A stretch of DNA of 64,000 bases from Nocardioides panacisoli (GTDB lineage Bacteria; Actinomycetota; Actinomycetes; Propionibacteriales; Nocardioidaceae). The number at the start of each line of letters is the position of its first letter. The first letter of the stretch is position 1. A program made the translations under genes and the position numbers. Below are positions 50,287-60,077 of this stretch, piece after piece. The stretch covers positions 3,410,001 through 3,474,000 of the forward strand of contig NZ_CP080409.1 of assembly GCF_019448235.1 (NCBI RefSeq), written 5' to 3'. The notes beneath the pieces were generated by a model. The model was not told where the DNA came from. It saw only the letters and a program-made list of their open reading frames with translations, and made no database searches.

Positions 50287-51648
50287 GTGATGGAGGCCCG
50301 TGAGATCGCTCAACGACTGGATTTCTGCCTCCGCGTCGGTGAAGTGCTCCTGTCCAACGGCGCCGGCGCGGCCGACGTCCACGCGACCATGGGAGCGGTC
50401 GCGTCCGCGGTCGGCGTACCCCGCGCGCAGATCGACCTCACCTTCACCTCCCTGGCGATGAACGTCGCCGACATCGACGACGAGGGCGGCCAGGTCGTGC
50501 AGATGCGACAGGTCACCCACCGCGAGATCGACTACGAGGACCTCACCAAGGTCGACCGGCTGGTGCGCGACGTGGTCTCGGCCAAGGTCGAGCTGACCGA
50601 CGCCCGCCGCCAGCTCGCGCGGATCGTGTCCTCGGGGCACTCGCGGCCGCGGTGGTCGGTGACGCTGGGGTACGGCGCCCTGGCCAGTGCGGTCACCGTC
50701 ATGCTCGGCGGGGGTCCGGTGGTGATGCTCGTCGCGTTCGCGGCGGCGTGCGGCATCGACCGGCTGCAGTACACGATGATGCGGCGCCGGGTGCCGTACT
50801 TCTACCAGCAGGTCGCCGGCGGCGCCTTCGCGACCGTGCTGGCCGCCGTGGCGACCCAGGTGCTGGGCAACTGGTTCACCATGAACGCCTCCCTCGTGGT
50901 GGCCGCGTCGATCATCCTGATGCTCGCGGGCATCGGCTTCGTCGGTGCCATCCAGGACGCCCTGTCGGGCTTCTACGTCACGGGCAACGCGCGCCTGCTC
51001 GAGGCCCTGATCGCCACCGCCGGCATCATCGCCGGCGTCACCGGCGGCCTCAGCCTGGCCAAGATGATCGGCTTCGGGCTGCCCGCGATCAACATCCCCA
51101 ACTTCAGCCTCGTCAGCCTGCTGACCCTCTCGCTGGGTGCGGCCGTGGCCGCGGCGACCTTCGCCTGGTCCTCCTACGCCCCCAAGCGCATCCTCGCGCC
51201 GGTCGCCGGCCTCGGGGCCGCCTCCGCCGCGATCGCCCAGACGCTGCAGGCCTCCGGCTTCGGCCGCCCGTGGTCGGTCGCGCTGGCGGCGTTCGCCGTG
51301 GGTCTGCTGGGCTACTCGGTGTCGGGCCGGTTCAAGGTCCCGCCGCTGGTCACGGTCGTCTCGGCCGTCGTCCCGCTGCTGCCCGGCCTCTCGATCTACC
51401 AGGGCCTCTTCCTGCTCGGCGACGAGGGCGGCCAACGCGTCGGCGCCGGGCTGCTCGCCCTCTTCACCGCCGTCTCGGTCGCCATCGCGATCGCCGCCGG
51501 TGTCATCCTCGGCGAGACCATCGCCCAGCCGGTCAAGCGCGAGGCCCGCAAGGTCGAGACCCGCCTCGCCGGCCCCCGCCTCGTCGGCGTCACCCGCGTC
51601 CGTCGTCGCCGCTCCGCCAAGCGCTGGCACTCCCGGCCGGGGGAGTAG
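50287..51648 (+). CDS. Threonine/serine exporter (ThrE-type)
   Basis: 453 residues. A cytoplasmic N domain (LLSNGAGAADVHATMGAVASAVGV) precedes about ten membrane segments; it fuses the ThrE and ThrE_2 (DUF3815) halves in one chain as in Corynebacterium ThrE. Exports Thr/Ser by proton antiport. GTG at 50287 or ATG at 50290. Ends in a basic tail. Confidence 0.88.
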   Translation: MMEAREIAQRLDFCLRVGEVLLSNGAGAADVHATMGAVASAVGVPRAQIDLTFTSLAMNVADIDDEGGQVVQMRQVTHREIDYEDLTKVDRLVRDVVSAKVELTDARRQLARIVSSGHSRPRWSVTLGYGALASAVTVMLGGGPVVMLVAFAAACGIDRLQYTMMRRRVPYFYQQVAGGAFATVLAAVATQVLGNWFTMNASLVVAASIILMLAGIGFVGAIQDALSGFYVTGNARLLEALIATAGIIAGVTGGLSLAKMIGFGLPAINIPNFSLVSLLTLSLGAAVAAATFAWSSYAPKRILAPVAGLGAASAAIAQTLQASGFGRPWSVALAAFAVGLLGYSVSGRFKVPPLVTVVSAVVPLLPGLSIYQGLFLLGDEGGQRVGAGLLALFTAVSVAIAIAAGVILGETIAQPVKREARKVETRLAGPRLVGVTRVRRRRSAKRWHSRPGE

Positions 51649-51667
51649 CGGGCCTCGCGCTGGGGGT

Positions 51668-51753
51668 GGGAGCGATCCCCGGTCGGCCGGGAATCGCCTA
51701 CCTTGTCCGGCACTGCAGTGCCCGACAAGGTGGGCGAACGCAGGACAACCCCC
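51668..51753 (+). repeat. Dispersed double-palindrome repeat, copy E
   Basis: Forward orientation, between convergent thrE-type and SDR genes. Differs from copy A at a few places, for example GGAATCGCC in the first hairpin. Confidence 0.9.
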
Positions 51754-51845
51754 GGCGTACGACGCCGCCACACCCGGGCGTACGACGCCTCCACCGGTGC
51801 CACCCGCGGGGCACCCGCCGCGCGAGCCGAGTCGTACGCCGCGGG

Positions 51846-52685
51846 TCAGGCGCCCTTCTTCGGCGGCAGCATCCGCTTGGCGCCGAGCGAGATGAGGTCC
51901 TGGTAGCGCGAGCCGGTCCACTTGCCGAAGTTGTGCACCACGTGGGCGTCGGCACCGACGAGCACTCGCGCGCGGTCCTTGAGCACGCCGGCGATGATGA
52001 CCTCGGCGGCCTTCTCCGGCGTGGTCTTGGCGAGCTTCTTGTCGAAGAACTCGGCGGTCGCGCCGGCGTCCTCGCGGGCCGAGACCCGTGCCGAGCGGGC
52101 GATGGCGGTCTTGATGCCGCCGGGGTGCACCACGGTCACGCCGACGGGGTGCTTGTTGATGAGCATCTCCTGGCGGATCGCCTCGCTCATGCCGCGGACG
52201 GCGTACTTGGCGGCGTTGTACATCGACTGCCCGGGCATCGAGACCAGGCCGAAGAGGGAGGAGATGTTGACCAGGTGGCCGTCGCCGGACTCGATCAGGT
52301 GCGGCAGGAAGAACTTCGTGCCGTGCGTCACGCCCCAGAAGTTGATGCCCATGATCCAGTCCATGTCGGCCCAGTCCAGGTCGGTGAAGTCGCCCGACAG
52401 GGCGACACCGGCGTTGTTGATCACGACGTTGACCCGGCCGAACTCGGCCGCCACCTGCGTGGCGTAGGCCTCGAACGCCGCCCGGTCGGCCACGTCCAAC
52501 GGCGCGCTGTGCACCTTCACTGCACCGGCGGCCTCGGCCAGGCGCACCGTCTCGGCCAGGCCCTCGACATCGACGTCGGACAGCGCCAGCAGCGAGCCGC
52601 GTCGCGCGCAGTCCAGCGCCAGTGCGCGGCCGATGCCCGAGCCGGCGCCGGTGATCACCACGACCTGGTCGGCAAGGGTCTTCAT
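51846..52685 (-). CDS. Short-chain dehydrogenase
   Basis: About 279 residues. VVVITGAGSGIGRALAL, NNAG, ISSLFG and YNAAKYAVRG (YxxxK) are intact. The ATG overlaps the monooxygenase stop (ATGA) and has AGGAGG six bases upstream. Its long C-terminal extension (AHVVHNFGKWTGSRYQDLI) is like SDRs paired with Baeyer-Villiger enzymes; it may make the ketone substrate by oxidising an alcohol. Confidence 0.88.
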   Translation of the reverse strand: MKTLADQVVVITGAGSGIGRALALDCARRGSLLALSDVDVEGLAETVRLAEAAGAVKVHSAPLDVADRAAFEAYATQVAAEFGRVNVVINNAGVALSGDFTDLDWADMDWIMGINFWGVTHGTKFFLPHLIESGDGHLVNISSLFGLVSMPGQSMYNAAKYAVRGMSEAIRQEMLINKHPVGVTVVHPGGIKTAIARSARVSAREDAGATAEFFDKKLAKTTPEKAAEVIIAGVLKDRARVLVGADAHVVHNFGKWTGSRYQDLISLGAKRMLPPKKGA

Positions 52686-54205
52686 CGCTGTCCTCCTGCG
52701 GAGCTGCCGGCCAGGGTGGCCGGCTCGTGCGTGGTCGCGGGCGCGGCCACGTCGTACTTGTCGATGTCGAAGCTGGCGAGCTCGCCCCGGAAGGCGAACG
52801 TCGTCCGCGGCCACAGCGTGGTGTTGTTGCCGTGCTCGTCGAGGTACCAGCTCGAGCAGCCACCGGTGTGCCACACGGTCGGCTCCATCCGCCGCTGCAT
52901 CTCCTCGCTCCACGCCCGCTCGGCGTCGGCCCGCACGTCGAGCTCGGCGAAGTCGTTGCGCCGCATCGCGCGCAGCGCCTTGCGGATGTAGGTCACCTGC
53001 GACTCGATCATGAACACCATGCTCGAGTGGCCCAGCCCTGTGTTGGGGCCGACGATGAAGAACAGGTTGGGGAAGCCCGACACGGTCGTGCCCTTGTACG
53101 CCGACTGGCCGTGCTCGGCCCACACCGCGGCGAGCGTCCGTCCCGAGCGCCCGGTGATGTGCTCGGCGATCGGCATGTCGGTGGTGTGGAAGCCGGTCGC
53201 GACGACGAGCACGTCGATCTCGCGCTCGGTGCCGTCCGCGGTCACGATGCCGGTCGGGGTGACCTTGCTGATCGGGTCGGTCACCAGCTCGGTGTTGTCG
53301 GCGTCGAGTGCGGGGTAGTAGGCGTTGGAGATCAGCACTCGCTTGCAGCCGAGCTGGAAGTCCGGCGTCACCTTCCGCTGCAGCTCGGGATCGGAGATGC
53401 CCTTGCGGATGTTGGCCTTCGCCACCTGCTCGACCGGCGCCGCCAGCCGCGGCCAGCGGGTGAAGACCGGCACGTAGGTCTCACGGCCCCAGTAGATCGC
53501 GGTGCGGTAGAGCTGCTGCAGCCCCGGCACGCGCCGCAGCGCGAACCGCTCCAGCCCGGAGTAGGTGCGGTCGTGGCGGGGGATCACCCACGGCGCCGTG
53601 CGCTGGTAGACGTGCAGCTCGCCGGCCACCCGCTGCAGCTCGGGCACGATCTGGATCGCCGAGGCGCCGGTGCCGATGACGGCGATGCGCTTGCCGCGCA
53701 GGTCGGAGTCGTGGTCCCAGCGTGCGGAGTGGAAGACCTCGCCGGCGAAGGAGTCGATGCCGTCGATGTCGGGCAGCCGCGGCTCGGAGAGCGCGCCGGT
53801 GCCGCTGATCAGCGTCCGGGCGGCGTACGTCGTGTCGTCGGTGGTGACGATCCAGCGCTGGCTCGCGTCGTCCCAGGTCGCGTCGCGCATCGCGGTGTCG
53901 AAGCGGAAGCGGTCCAGCGTCCCGGAGTCACGCGCCACGCGCTGCAGGTAGTCCTGGATCTCCGGCTGCGCGGAGAACGAGCGCGACCACTCCCGGTTGG
54001 GGGCGAAGGAGAAGGAGTAGAGCTGGCTCGGCACGTCGCAGGCGGCACCGGGGTAGGTGTTGTCGCGCCACGTGCCGCCCACGTCCTCGCCCTTCTCCAG
54101 GACGACGAAGTCGCGCTCGCCGTCCTCGTCGAGCTTGATCGCGGCGCACAGGCCGGCGAATCCGGCGCCGACGATCACGTGGTCGATCTGGGTGTGCTGG
54201 GTCAT
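52682..54205 (-). CDS. Type I Baeyer-Villiger monooxygenase
   Basis: About 507 residues. FAD motif VIVGAGFAGLCAAIKL, the Baeyer-Villiger fingerprint FAGEVFHSARWD (FxGxxxHxxxW), the NADPH motif VIGTGASAIQIVPEL and the second ATGFHTTD motif are complete. It should turn a ketone into an ester or lactone using NADPH and O2. Starts at the ATG at 54205; an upstream extension is possible but unsupported. Transcribed with the SDR and divergent from a TetR gene whose operator lies between. Confidence 0.92.
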   Translation of the reverse strand: MTQHTQIDHVIVGAGFAGLCAAIKLDEDGERDFVVLEKGEDVGGTWRDNTYPGAACDVPSQLYSFSFAPNREWSRSFSAQPEIQDYLQRVARDSGTLDRFRFDTAMRDATWDDASQRWIVTTDDTTYAARTLISGTGALSEPRLPDIDGIDSFAGEVFHSARWDHDSDLRGKRIAVIGTGASAIQIVPELQRVAGELHVYQRTAPWVIPRHDRTYSGLERFALRRVPGLQQLYRTAIYWGRETYVPVFTRWPRLAAPVEQVAKANIRKGISDPELQRKVTPDFQLGCKRVLISNAYYPALDADNTELVTDPISKVTPTGIVTADGTEREIDVLVVATGFHTTDMPIAEHITGRSGRTLAAVWAEHGQSAYKGTTVSGFPNLFFIVGPNTGLGHSSMVFMIESQVTYIRKALRAMRRNDFAELDVRADAERAWSEEMQRRMEPTVWHTGGCSSWYLDEHGNNTTLWPRTTFAFRGELASFDIDKYDVAAPATTHEPATLAGSSAGGQR

Positions 54206-54218
54206 GGCGGTGACGCTA

Positions 54219-54248
54219 TTGGCGTTATTGAACATCTGTCAATAGACT
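54219..54248 (+). promoter_or_regulatory. TetR promoter with operator between -35 and -10
   Basis: TTGGCG (54219-54224), 18-base spacer, TAGACT (54243-54248), and GTG 6 bases further on. The inverted repeat TATTGA-N7-TCAATA (54226-54244) fills the spacer, so binding would block RNA polymerase in both directions. Confidence 0.7.
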
Positions 54249-54254
54249 GTCCGT

Positions 54255-54845
54255 GTGACGACCGGCACCCGTACCCGCCTCGCCCCGGGCGAACGCCGCG
54301 AGCAGCTGCTCGCCCTCGGCGTCGACCTCCTCGCGACCCGCTCGCTGGACGAGCTGACCATCGACGTCCTCGCCGAGACCGGCGGCGTCTCGCGCGGGCT
54401 GCTCTACCACTACTTCGGCGGCAAGCAGGGCTTCCACGAGGCGGTCGTGCGGTACGCCGCCGCCGACCTCGTGCGGCAGACGGCACCGCCGGAGAAGGGG
54501 GAGCCGCTCGAGCAGCTGCTCGCCTCGCTCACCGCCTACGTGGACTACGTGATCGCCAACCAGGCCGGCTACCGCTCGCTGGTGCGCGCGGCGGCCGGCG
54601 GCAGCGAGGTGCTGCGCGAGATCTACGACGAGACCTTCGAGCTGCTCGGCGACCGGTTCTTCACCACCGCCGGCCCGGCGATGATGTCCGACTCCCCGGC
54701 CAACCGGCTCATGGTCCGCGGCTGGCAGCGGCTGGCCGAGGAGATCGTGCTCGCCTGGTGCGAGAACCGCGCCGGCCTCAGCCGCGAGCAACTGGTGCAG
54801 ACCATCGCCGCCGCGCTGCCGGCGCTGGTCGAGGTCACCGCCTGA
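54255..54845 (+). CDS. TetR-family repressor
   Basis: 196 residues. HTH region REQLLALGVDLLATRSLDELTIDVLAETGGVSRGLLYHYFGGKQGF, the usual TetR recognition pattern, and a helical ligand domain. Adjacent operator and divergent monooxygenase imply autorepression and control of the Baeyer-Villiger operon. Overlaps rocD by 11 bases at the C terminus. Confidence 0.92.
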   Translation: MTTGTRTRLAPGERREQLLALGVDLLATRSLDELTIDVLAETGGVSRGLLYHYFGGKQGFHEAVVRYAAADLVRQTAPPEKGEPLEQLLASLTAYVDYVIANQAGYRSLVRAAAGGSEVLREIYDETFELLGDRFFTTAGPAMMSDSPANRLMVRGWQRLAEEIVLAWCENRAGLSREQLVQTIAAALPALVEVTA

Positions 54846-56031
54846 GGACGGCCCCCAGCTGGTCCAGGCCCCAGACCAGGTCCTCCTCGGAGATGACGAT
54901 CGGCGGCGCGAGCCGGATCGTCGACCCGTGGGTGTCCTTGGCCAGCACGCGGTGGTCGAGCAGGCTCTCGCAGATCTCGCGCCCCGACCCGATCGAGGGG
55001 TCGATGTCGACGCCGGCCCACAGGCCGCGCGTGCGGTGGGCCAGTACGCCGTCGCCCACCAGCGACGTCAGCTGCTGGTCGAGCACCGCGCCGAGCTCAC
55101 GGGCACGCTGCTGGAACTCGCCGGTGGCGAGGAGGCGCACCACCTCGGTCGCGACCGCGCAGGCGAGCGGGTTGCCGCCGAAGGTGGAGCCGTGCTGCCC
55201 GGGCTTGATCACGCCGAGCACGTCCTCGTTGCCCACCACCGCCGAGACCGGCACGATGCCGCCACCCAGCGCCTTGCCGAGCACGTAGAGGTCCGGCACG
55301 ACGTCCTCGTGCTCGCAGGCGAAGGTGCGTCCGGTGCGGCCCAGGCCCGACTGGATCTCGTCGGCCACGAAGAGCACGTTCTCCCGCGTGCACGCCTCGC
55401 GTACGCCGCGCAGGTAGCCCTCGGGCGGGATGATCACGCCGCCCTCGCCCTGGATCGGCTCGATCAGCACCGCCGCCGTGCGCGGGGTGATCGCGGCCTC
55501 CAGGGCCGCCAGGTCGCCGTACGGCACGGCGGTGAAGCCGGGGGAGAACGGGCCGAAACCCTCCCGGGCGCCGTCGTCGTCGGAGAAGCCGACGATGGTG
55601 GTGGTGCGGCCGTGGAAGTTGCCGCGGGCGACGACGATCTCGGCGGAGTCCGCGGGGATGCCCTTGACCTCGTAGCCCCACTTGCGGCTGACCTTGATCG
55701 CGGTCTCGACCGCCTCGGCACCGGTGTTCATCGGCAGCACCTGCTCCTTGCCGCACAGGTCGCCCAGCGAGGCGCAGAAGTCGGCGAAGCGGTCGTGGAT
55801 GAAGGCGCGGCTGGTCAGCGTGAGGGCCGAGAGCTGGGACTGGGCGGCCGCGACCAGCGCCGGGTGGCCGTGCCCGAAGTTGAGCGCGGAGTAGCCCGCG
55901 AGCATGTCGAGGTGACGCGTGCCGTCGATGTCGGTGACCCACGCCCCGTCGCCGTGGCCGAGCACCACCGGCAGCGGGTTGTAGTTGTGGGCGCTGCGCG
56001 CCCCGGCGCGGATCACTTCCTCGGCGGTCAT
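54835..56031 (-). CDS. rocD: Ornithine--oxo-acid aminotransferase
   Basis: About 398 residues, fold type I PLP enzyme: NYNPLPVVLGHGDGAWVTDIDG at the start, GAEAVETAIKVSRKWGY, EPIQGEGGVI, VADEIQSGLGRTGR, and LGKALGGG with the PLP Lys. Converts ornithine and 2-oxoglutarate to glutamate semialdehyde. The ATG at 56031 has GGGAGG six bases upstream. No other rocD-pathway gene nearby. Confidence 0.93.
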   Translation of the reverse strand: MTAEEVIRAGARSAHNYNPLPVVLGHGDGAWVTDIDGTRHLDMLAGYSALNFGHGHPALVAAAQSQLSALTLTSRAFIHDRFADFCASLGDLCGKEQVLPMNTGAEAVETAIKVSRKWGYEVKGIPADSAEIVVARGNFHGRTTTIVGFSDDDGAREGFGPFSPGFTAVPYGDLAALEAAITPRTAAVLIEPIQGEGGVIIPPEGYLRGVREACTRENVLFVADEIQSGLGRTGRTFACEHEDVVPDLYVLGKALGGGIVPVSAVVGNEDVLGVIKPGQHGSTFGGNPLACAVATEVVRLLATGEFQQRARELGAVLDQQLTSLVGDGVLAHRTRGLWAGVDIDPSIGSGREICESLLDHRVLAKDTHGSTIRLAPPIVISEEDLVWGLDQLGAVLRR

Positions 56032-56162
56032 GCTGGCCTCCCGGTCGGCTCGTCGTCTCACTCGGTGGATCCCGCCAACCTAGGGCATATCGCCGCACTG
56101 CCCACGCCGACGGCACAAACGATTTCCGCCTCGCCACGTCGGCCCCCGACAATGGGCGCGCC

Positions 56163-59100
56163 GTGAAGATCACCTATCCGCCCGAGCTGCCCGTCAGTGA
56201 CCGCCGCGAGGACATCGCGGCGGCGATCCGCGATCACCAGGTGGTGATCGTCGCGGGGGAGACCGGGTCGGGCAAGACCACGCAGCTGCCCAAGATCTGC
56301 CTCGAGCTCGAGCGCGGTCTCGAGGGCCGCCGCATCGGCCACACCCAGCCGCGTCGCATTGCCGCCCGCTCGGTCGCCGAACGCATCGCCAGCGAGCTCG
56401 GCACCGACCTGGGCGACGCCGTCGGCTACCAGGTCCGCTTCACCGACAAGACCTCCCCGCGCAGCCGCATCAAGCTGATGACCGACGGCATCCTGCTGGC
56501 CGAGCTGCAGCACGACCGGTCGCTGGCGAAGTACGACACGATCATCATCGACGAGGCCCACGAGCGCAGCCTCAACATCGACTTCCTGCTGGGCTACCTG
56601 CGCCAGCTGCTGCCCCGGCGGCCCGACCTCAAGCTCGTCATCACCTCGGCCACCATCGACCCCGAGCGGTTCGCCGAGCACTTCGCGGCGGCGGACGGCA
56701 CGCCGGCCCCGATCATCGAGGTCTCCGGCCGCACCTACCCCGTCGAGGTCCGCTACCGACCGCTCGTGGAGTACGCCGACGGCATCGACGGCGGAGGCGG
56801 TGTGGACGGCGTCGACGGGGAGGGCGAGACCTACGTCCGCGACCAGACCGAGGCGATCGGCGACGCGGTCAAGGAGCTCGCCGCCGAGGGCCCCGGGGAC
56901 GTCCTGGTCTTCCTGCCCGGCGAGCGGGAGATCCGTGACACCGCCGAGGCGTTGGAGGGCCTCGAGGGCATCGACCGGGGCGGCATCGACGTACTCCCGC
57001 TCTTCAGCCGGCTCTCCGCCACCGAGCAGCACCGCGTCTTCAAGCCGTCCCCGGGCGGCCGGCGCCGCGTCGTGCTCGCCACCAACGTCGCCGAGACCTC
57101 GCTGACCGTCCCTGGCATCCGGTACGTCGTCGACACCGGCGTCGCCCGCATCTCCCGCTACTCCGCGCGCACCAAGGTGCAGCGCCTGCCGATCGAGCCG
57201 ATCAGCCAGGCCAGCGCCAACCAGCGTTCGGGCCGGTGCGGACGCGTCGCCGCCGGCATCGCGATCCGGCTCTACTCCGAGGAGGACTTCGCGGGGCGGC
57301 CCGAGTTCACCGACCCCGAGATCCTGCGCACCAACCTCGCCTCGGTGATGCTGCAGATGGCCAACCTCGGGCTCGGCTCGATGGAGCGGTTCCCGTTCGT
57401 CGAGCCCCCGGACCGGCGCAACGTCAAGGCCGGCGACCAGCTGCTCGAGGAGCTGGGCGCGCTGCGCTCGGGCCGAGATGGTGGCGGGGCCCGCCGGCTG
57501 TCCAAGGTCGGCAAGCGGCTCGCACGACTGCCGGTCGACCCGCGACTGGGCCGGATGCTCGTCGAGGCCGAGCGGCTCGGCTGCGTGCGCGAGGTCGTGG
57601 TCATCGTCGCCGCGCTCTCGCTGCAGGACCCCCGCGAGCGGCCCGAGGAGCAGCGGGCGCAGGCCGACCAGCTCCACGCCCGGTTCAAGGCCGACGGCTC
57701 GGACTTCCTGACCCTGCTCAACCTGTGGCGCCACCTGCGCGAGCAGCAGCGCGAGCGCTCCGGCAGTGCCTTCCGGCGGATGTGTCGTGCCGAGCACCTG
57801 AACTACCTGCGCGTGCGCGAGTGGCAGGAGCTCGAGGCGCAGCTGCGGCAGGTCTGCAAGGAGATGGGGATCCGGCTCGGGCCCCCGACCGGTCTCGACA
57901 AGGACGGCTCGAGCGGCACGGCGGTGGATGCGGACGGCATCCATCAGGCGCTGCTCGCCGGGCTGTTGTCCCACGTCGGGATGCGTGAGGAGCGGGAGAA
58001 GCCGCCGCCGGGCGCTCGGGCGAAGGGGCGCAAGCGGCCCGGGCCGCGGGAGTACCTCGGTGCCCGCGGTGCGAAGTTCGCCCTCTTCCCCGGCAGCGGC
58101 CTCGCCCGGCAGAACCCGCCGTTCGTGATGGCCGCCGAGCTGGTCGAGACCAGCCGGCTGTGGGCCCGGCAGAACGCCGAGATCCGCCCCGAGTGGGCCG
58201 AACGGCTCGGCGCCCACCTGGTCAAGCGCACCTACTCCGAGCCGGCCTGGTCCCAGAAGCGCGCCTCGGTCACCGCCCGCGAGCGGGTGACGCTGTACGG
58301 CGTACCACTGGTCACCGACCGGATGGTCACCTACGGCCGCATCGACCGGGAGCTGTCGCGTGAGCTCTTCATCCGCCACGCGCTCGTCTACGGCGAGTGG
58401 CGCACCCGGCACCAGTTCTTCCACGACAACCGGCGCCTGCTCGCCGAGGCCGAGGAGCTCGAGCACCGTGCCCGGCGGCGCGACCTCGTCGTCGACGAGC
58501 ACACCCTGTTCGACTTCTACGATGCCCGCATCGGCGCCGAGGTCGTCAGCGGTGCGCACTTCGACCAGTGGTGGAAGCAGGTACGCCGCGAGCGGCCCGA
58601 CCTGCTGACCTTCGACCCGGCGATGCTCACCCACGACACGGCCGAGGAGGTCGCCGACGCCGACTATCCCGACCAGTGGGTCAGCGAGGGCCTCACTTTC
58701 GACCTTCGCTACCACTTCGAGCCCGGGGCGGCCGAGGACGGCGTCACCGTCGACGTCCCCGTCGGCACCCTCAACCGCATCGGCGACGAGGACTTCTCCT
58801 GGCACGTGCCCGGACTGCGCGAGGAGCTCGTCACCCAGCTGCTGCGGGGACTGCCCAAGCAGCTGCGGGTCAACTTCGTGCCCGCCCCCAACACCTCGCG
58901 GGAGTTCCTCGCGGCGACGCCGCCGGGGGAGGAGCCGCTGCTCACCGCGCTCGAGCGCTACCTGCGCGCCACGACCGGCGTCGTGGTGCCGCGTGAGGAG
59001 TGGGACGTCGCCGCGCTGCCGGCGCACCTGCGTCCCACCTACCGCGTCGTCGACGAGCGCGGCGAGGAGCAGGCCCGCGGCAAGGATCTCGACGCGCTCA

Positions 59101-60050
59101 AGGCGCCGCTGCGGGGCGAGTTCGCCCAGGCCATGGCCGAGGTCGCCAGTGACAGCGGCGTCGCCCGCACCGGCGAGACCACGTGGGCCTTCGGCGAGAT
59201 CGACGACGAGGCCACCTGGACCCGCGCCGGGCACGAGGTCGCCGCCCACCCCGGCCTGGTCGACGAGGGCGCCACCGTCGGGCTGGAGGTCTTCGGATCC
59301 GCCGACGAGCGCGACGCCCGCCACCGCCTCGGCGTGGCTCGGCTGTTGCTGCTGGACCTCGCGTCGACGACGGGGTTCGGCGCGGGCAGCGACGACGCGA
59401 TCGTGGGCGCGCTCGCACCGGCGGCGAAGCTGGCGCTGGCCGGGACGCCGTACCCCTCGGTCGCCGCGCTGCTCACCGACTGCCGACGCGCCGTCGTCCT
59501 CGACGCGGTCGACGCGCGGCCGCCGGTCCGCACCGAGGCGCAGTACGCCGCCCTGCGTGATGCGCTCGCCGCCACCGCCGCCGACGAGCTGCAGGTCGTG
59601 CTCGCGGAGGTGCTGCGCGTCCTGGAGCGGTGGCGCGAGACCGACAAGCTGCTCTCCGGGCGGGCCGAGATGGCGCTGCTGCCGGCCCTGTCGGACATGC
59701 AGGCCCAGCTCGGGCGGCTCGTCCACGACGGCTTCATCGGCGAGGCGGGGCTGGCGCGGCTGCGGCGCGTCCCGACCCACCTCGCCGCGATCGAGAAGCG
59801 CCGCGCCAAGCTCGACCAGGGCGGCGGCGCCGTACGCCGCGACCAGGAGCTGCTCGACCAGCTGCAGCCGGTGCAGGAGGCCTACCTCCACCGCGTCGCC
59901 GCGCTGCCAGACGGCAGGCCGCCCGGTATCGGCCTGCGGCGGGTCCGGTGGCTGCTGGAGGAGTACCGCGTCTCGCTGTGGGCGCCCGAGCTCGGGACGG
60001 CGGAGAAGGTCAGCGACGTGCGCCTGCGCCGCGCGCTGGACGACGCCTGA
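56163..60050 (+). CDS. hrpA: ATP-dependent RNA helicase HrpA
   Basis: 1295 residues, the full length of bacterial HrpA. Motif I GETGSGKTTQLP, motif II DEAHERSLN, motif III TSATID, and motif VI QRSGRCGR are present, then the winged-helix and the long DUF3418 C terminus (RPTYRVVDERG, ARGKDLDAL). The family helps rescue collided ribosomes. The GTG start is 9 codons before the first folded segment. Monocistronic by spacing. Confidence 0.95.
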   Translation: MKITYPPELPVSDRREDIAAAIRDHQVVIVAGETGSGKTTQLPKICLELERGLEGRRIGHTQPRRIAARSVAERIASELGTDLGDAVGYQVRFTDKTSPRSRIKLMTDGILLAELQHDRSLAKYDTIIIDEAHERSLNIDFLLGYLRQLLPRRPDLKLVITSATIDPERFAEHFAAADGTPAPIIEVSGRTYPVEVRYRPLVEYADGIDGGGGVDGVDGEGETYVRDQTEAIGDAVKELAAEGPGDVLVFLPGEREIRDTAEALEGLEGIDRGGIDVLPLFSRLSATEQHRVFKPSPGGRRRVVLATNVAETSLTVPGIRYVVDTGVARISRYSARTKVQRLPIEPISQASANQRSGRCGRVAAGIAIRLYSEEDFAGRPEFTDPEILRTNLASVMLQMANLGLGSMERFPFVEPPDRRNVKAGDQLLEELGALRSGRDGGGARRLSKVGKRLARLPVDPRLGRMLVEAERLGCVREVVVIVAALSLQDPRERPEEQRAQADQLHARFKADGSDFLTLLNLWRHLREQQRERSGSAFRRMCRAEHLNYLRVREWQELEAQLRQVCKEMGIRLGPPTGLDKDGSSGTAVDADGIHQALLAGLLSHVGMREEREKPPPGARAKGRKRPGPREYLGARGAKFALFPGSGLARQNPPFVMAAELVETSRLWARQNAEIRPEWAERLGAHLVKRTYSEPAWSQKRASVTARERVTLYGVPLVTDRMVTYGRIDRELSRELFIRHALVYGEWRTRHQFFHDNRRLLAEAEELEHRARRRDLVVDEHTLFDFYDARIGAEVVSGAHFDQWWKQVRRERPDLLTFDPAMLTHDTAEEVADADYPDQWVSEGLTFDLRYHFEPGAAEDGVTVDVPVGTLNRIGDEDFSWHVPGLREELVTQLLRGLPKQLRVNFVPAPNTSREFLAATPPGEEPLLTALERYLRATTGVVVPREEWDVAALPAHLRPTYRVVDERGEEQARGKDLDALKAPLRGEFAQAMAEVASDSGVARTGETTWAFGEIDDEATWTRAGHEVAAHPGLVDEGATVGLEVFGSADERDARHRLGVARLLLLDLASTTGFGAGSDDAIVGALAPAAKLALAGTPYPSVAALLTDCRRAVVLDAVDARPPVRTEAQYAALRDALAATAADELQVVLAEVLRVLERWRETDKLLSGRAEMALLPALSDMQAQLGRLVHDGFIGEAGLARLRRVPTHLAAIEKRRAKLDQGGGAVRRDQELLDQLQPVQEAYLHRVAALPDGRPPGIGLRRVRWLLEEYRVSLWAPELGTAEKVSDVRLRRALDDA

Positions 60051-60077
60051 GGCGCGGTGCGGCCGTAGGCTGGTCGG

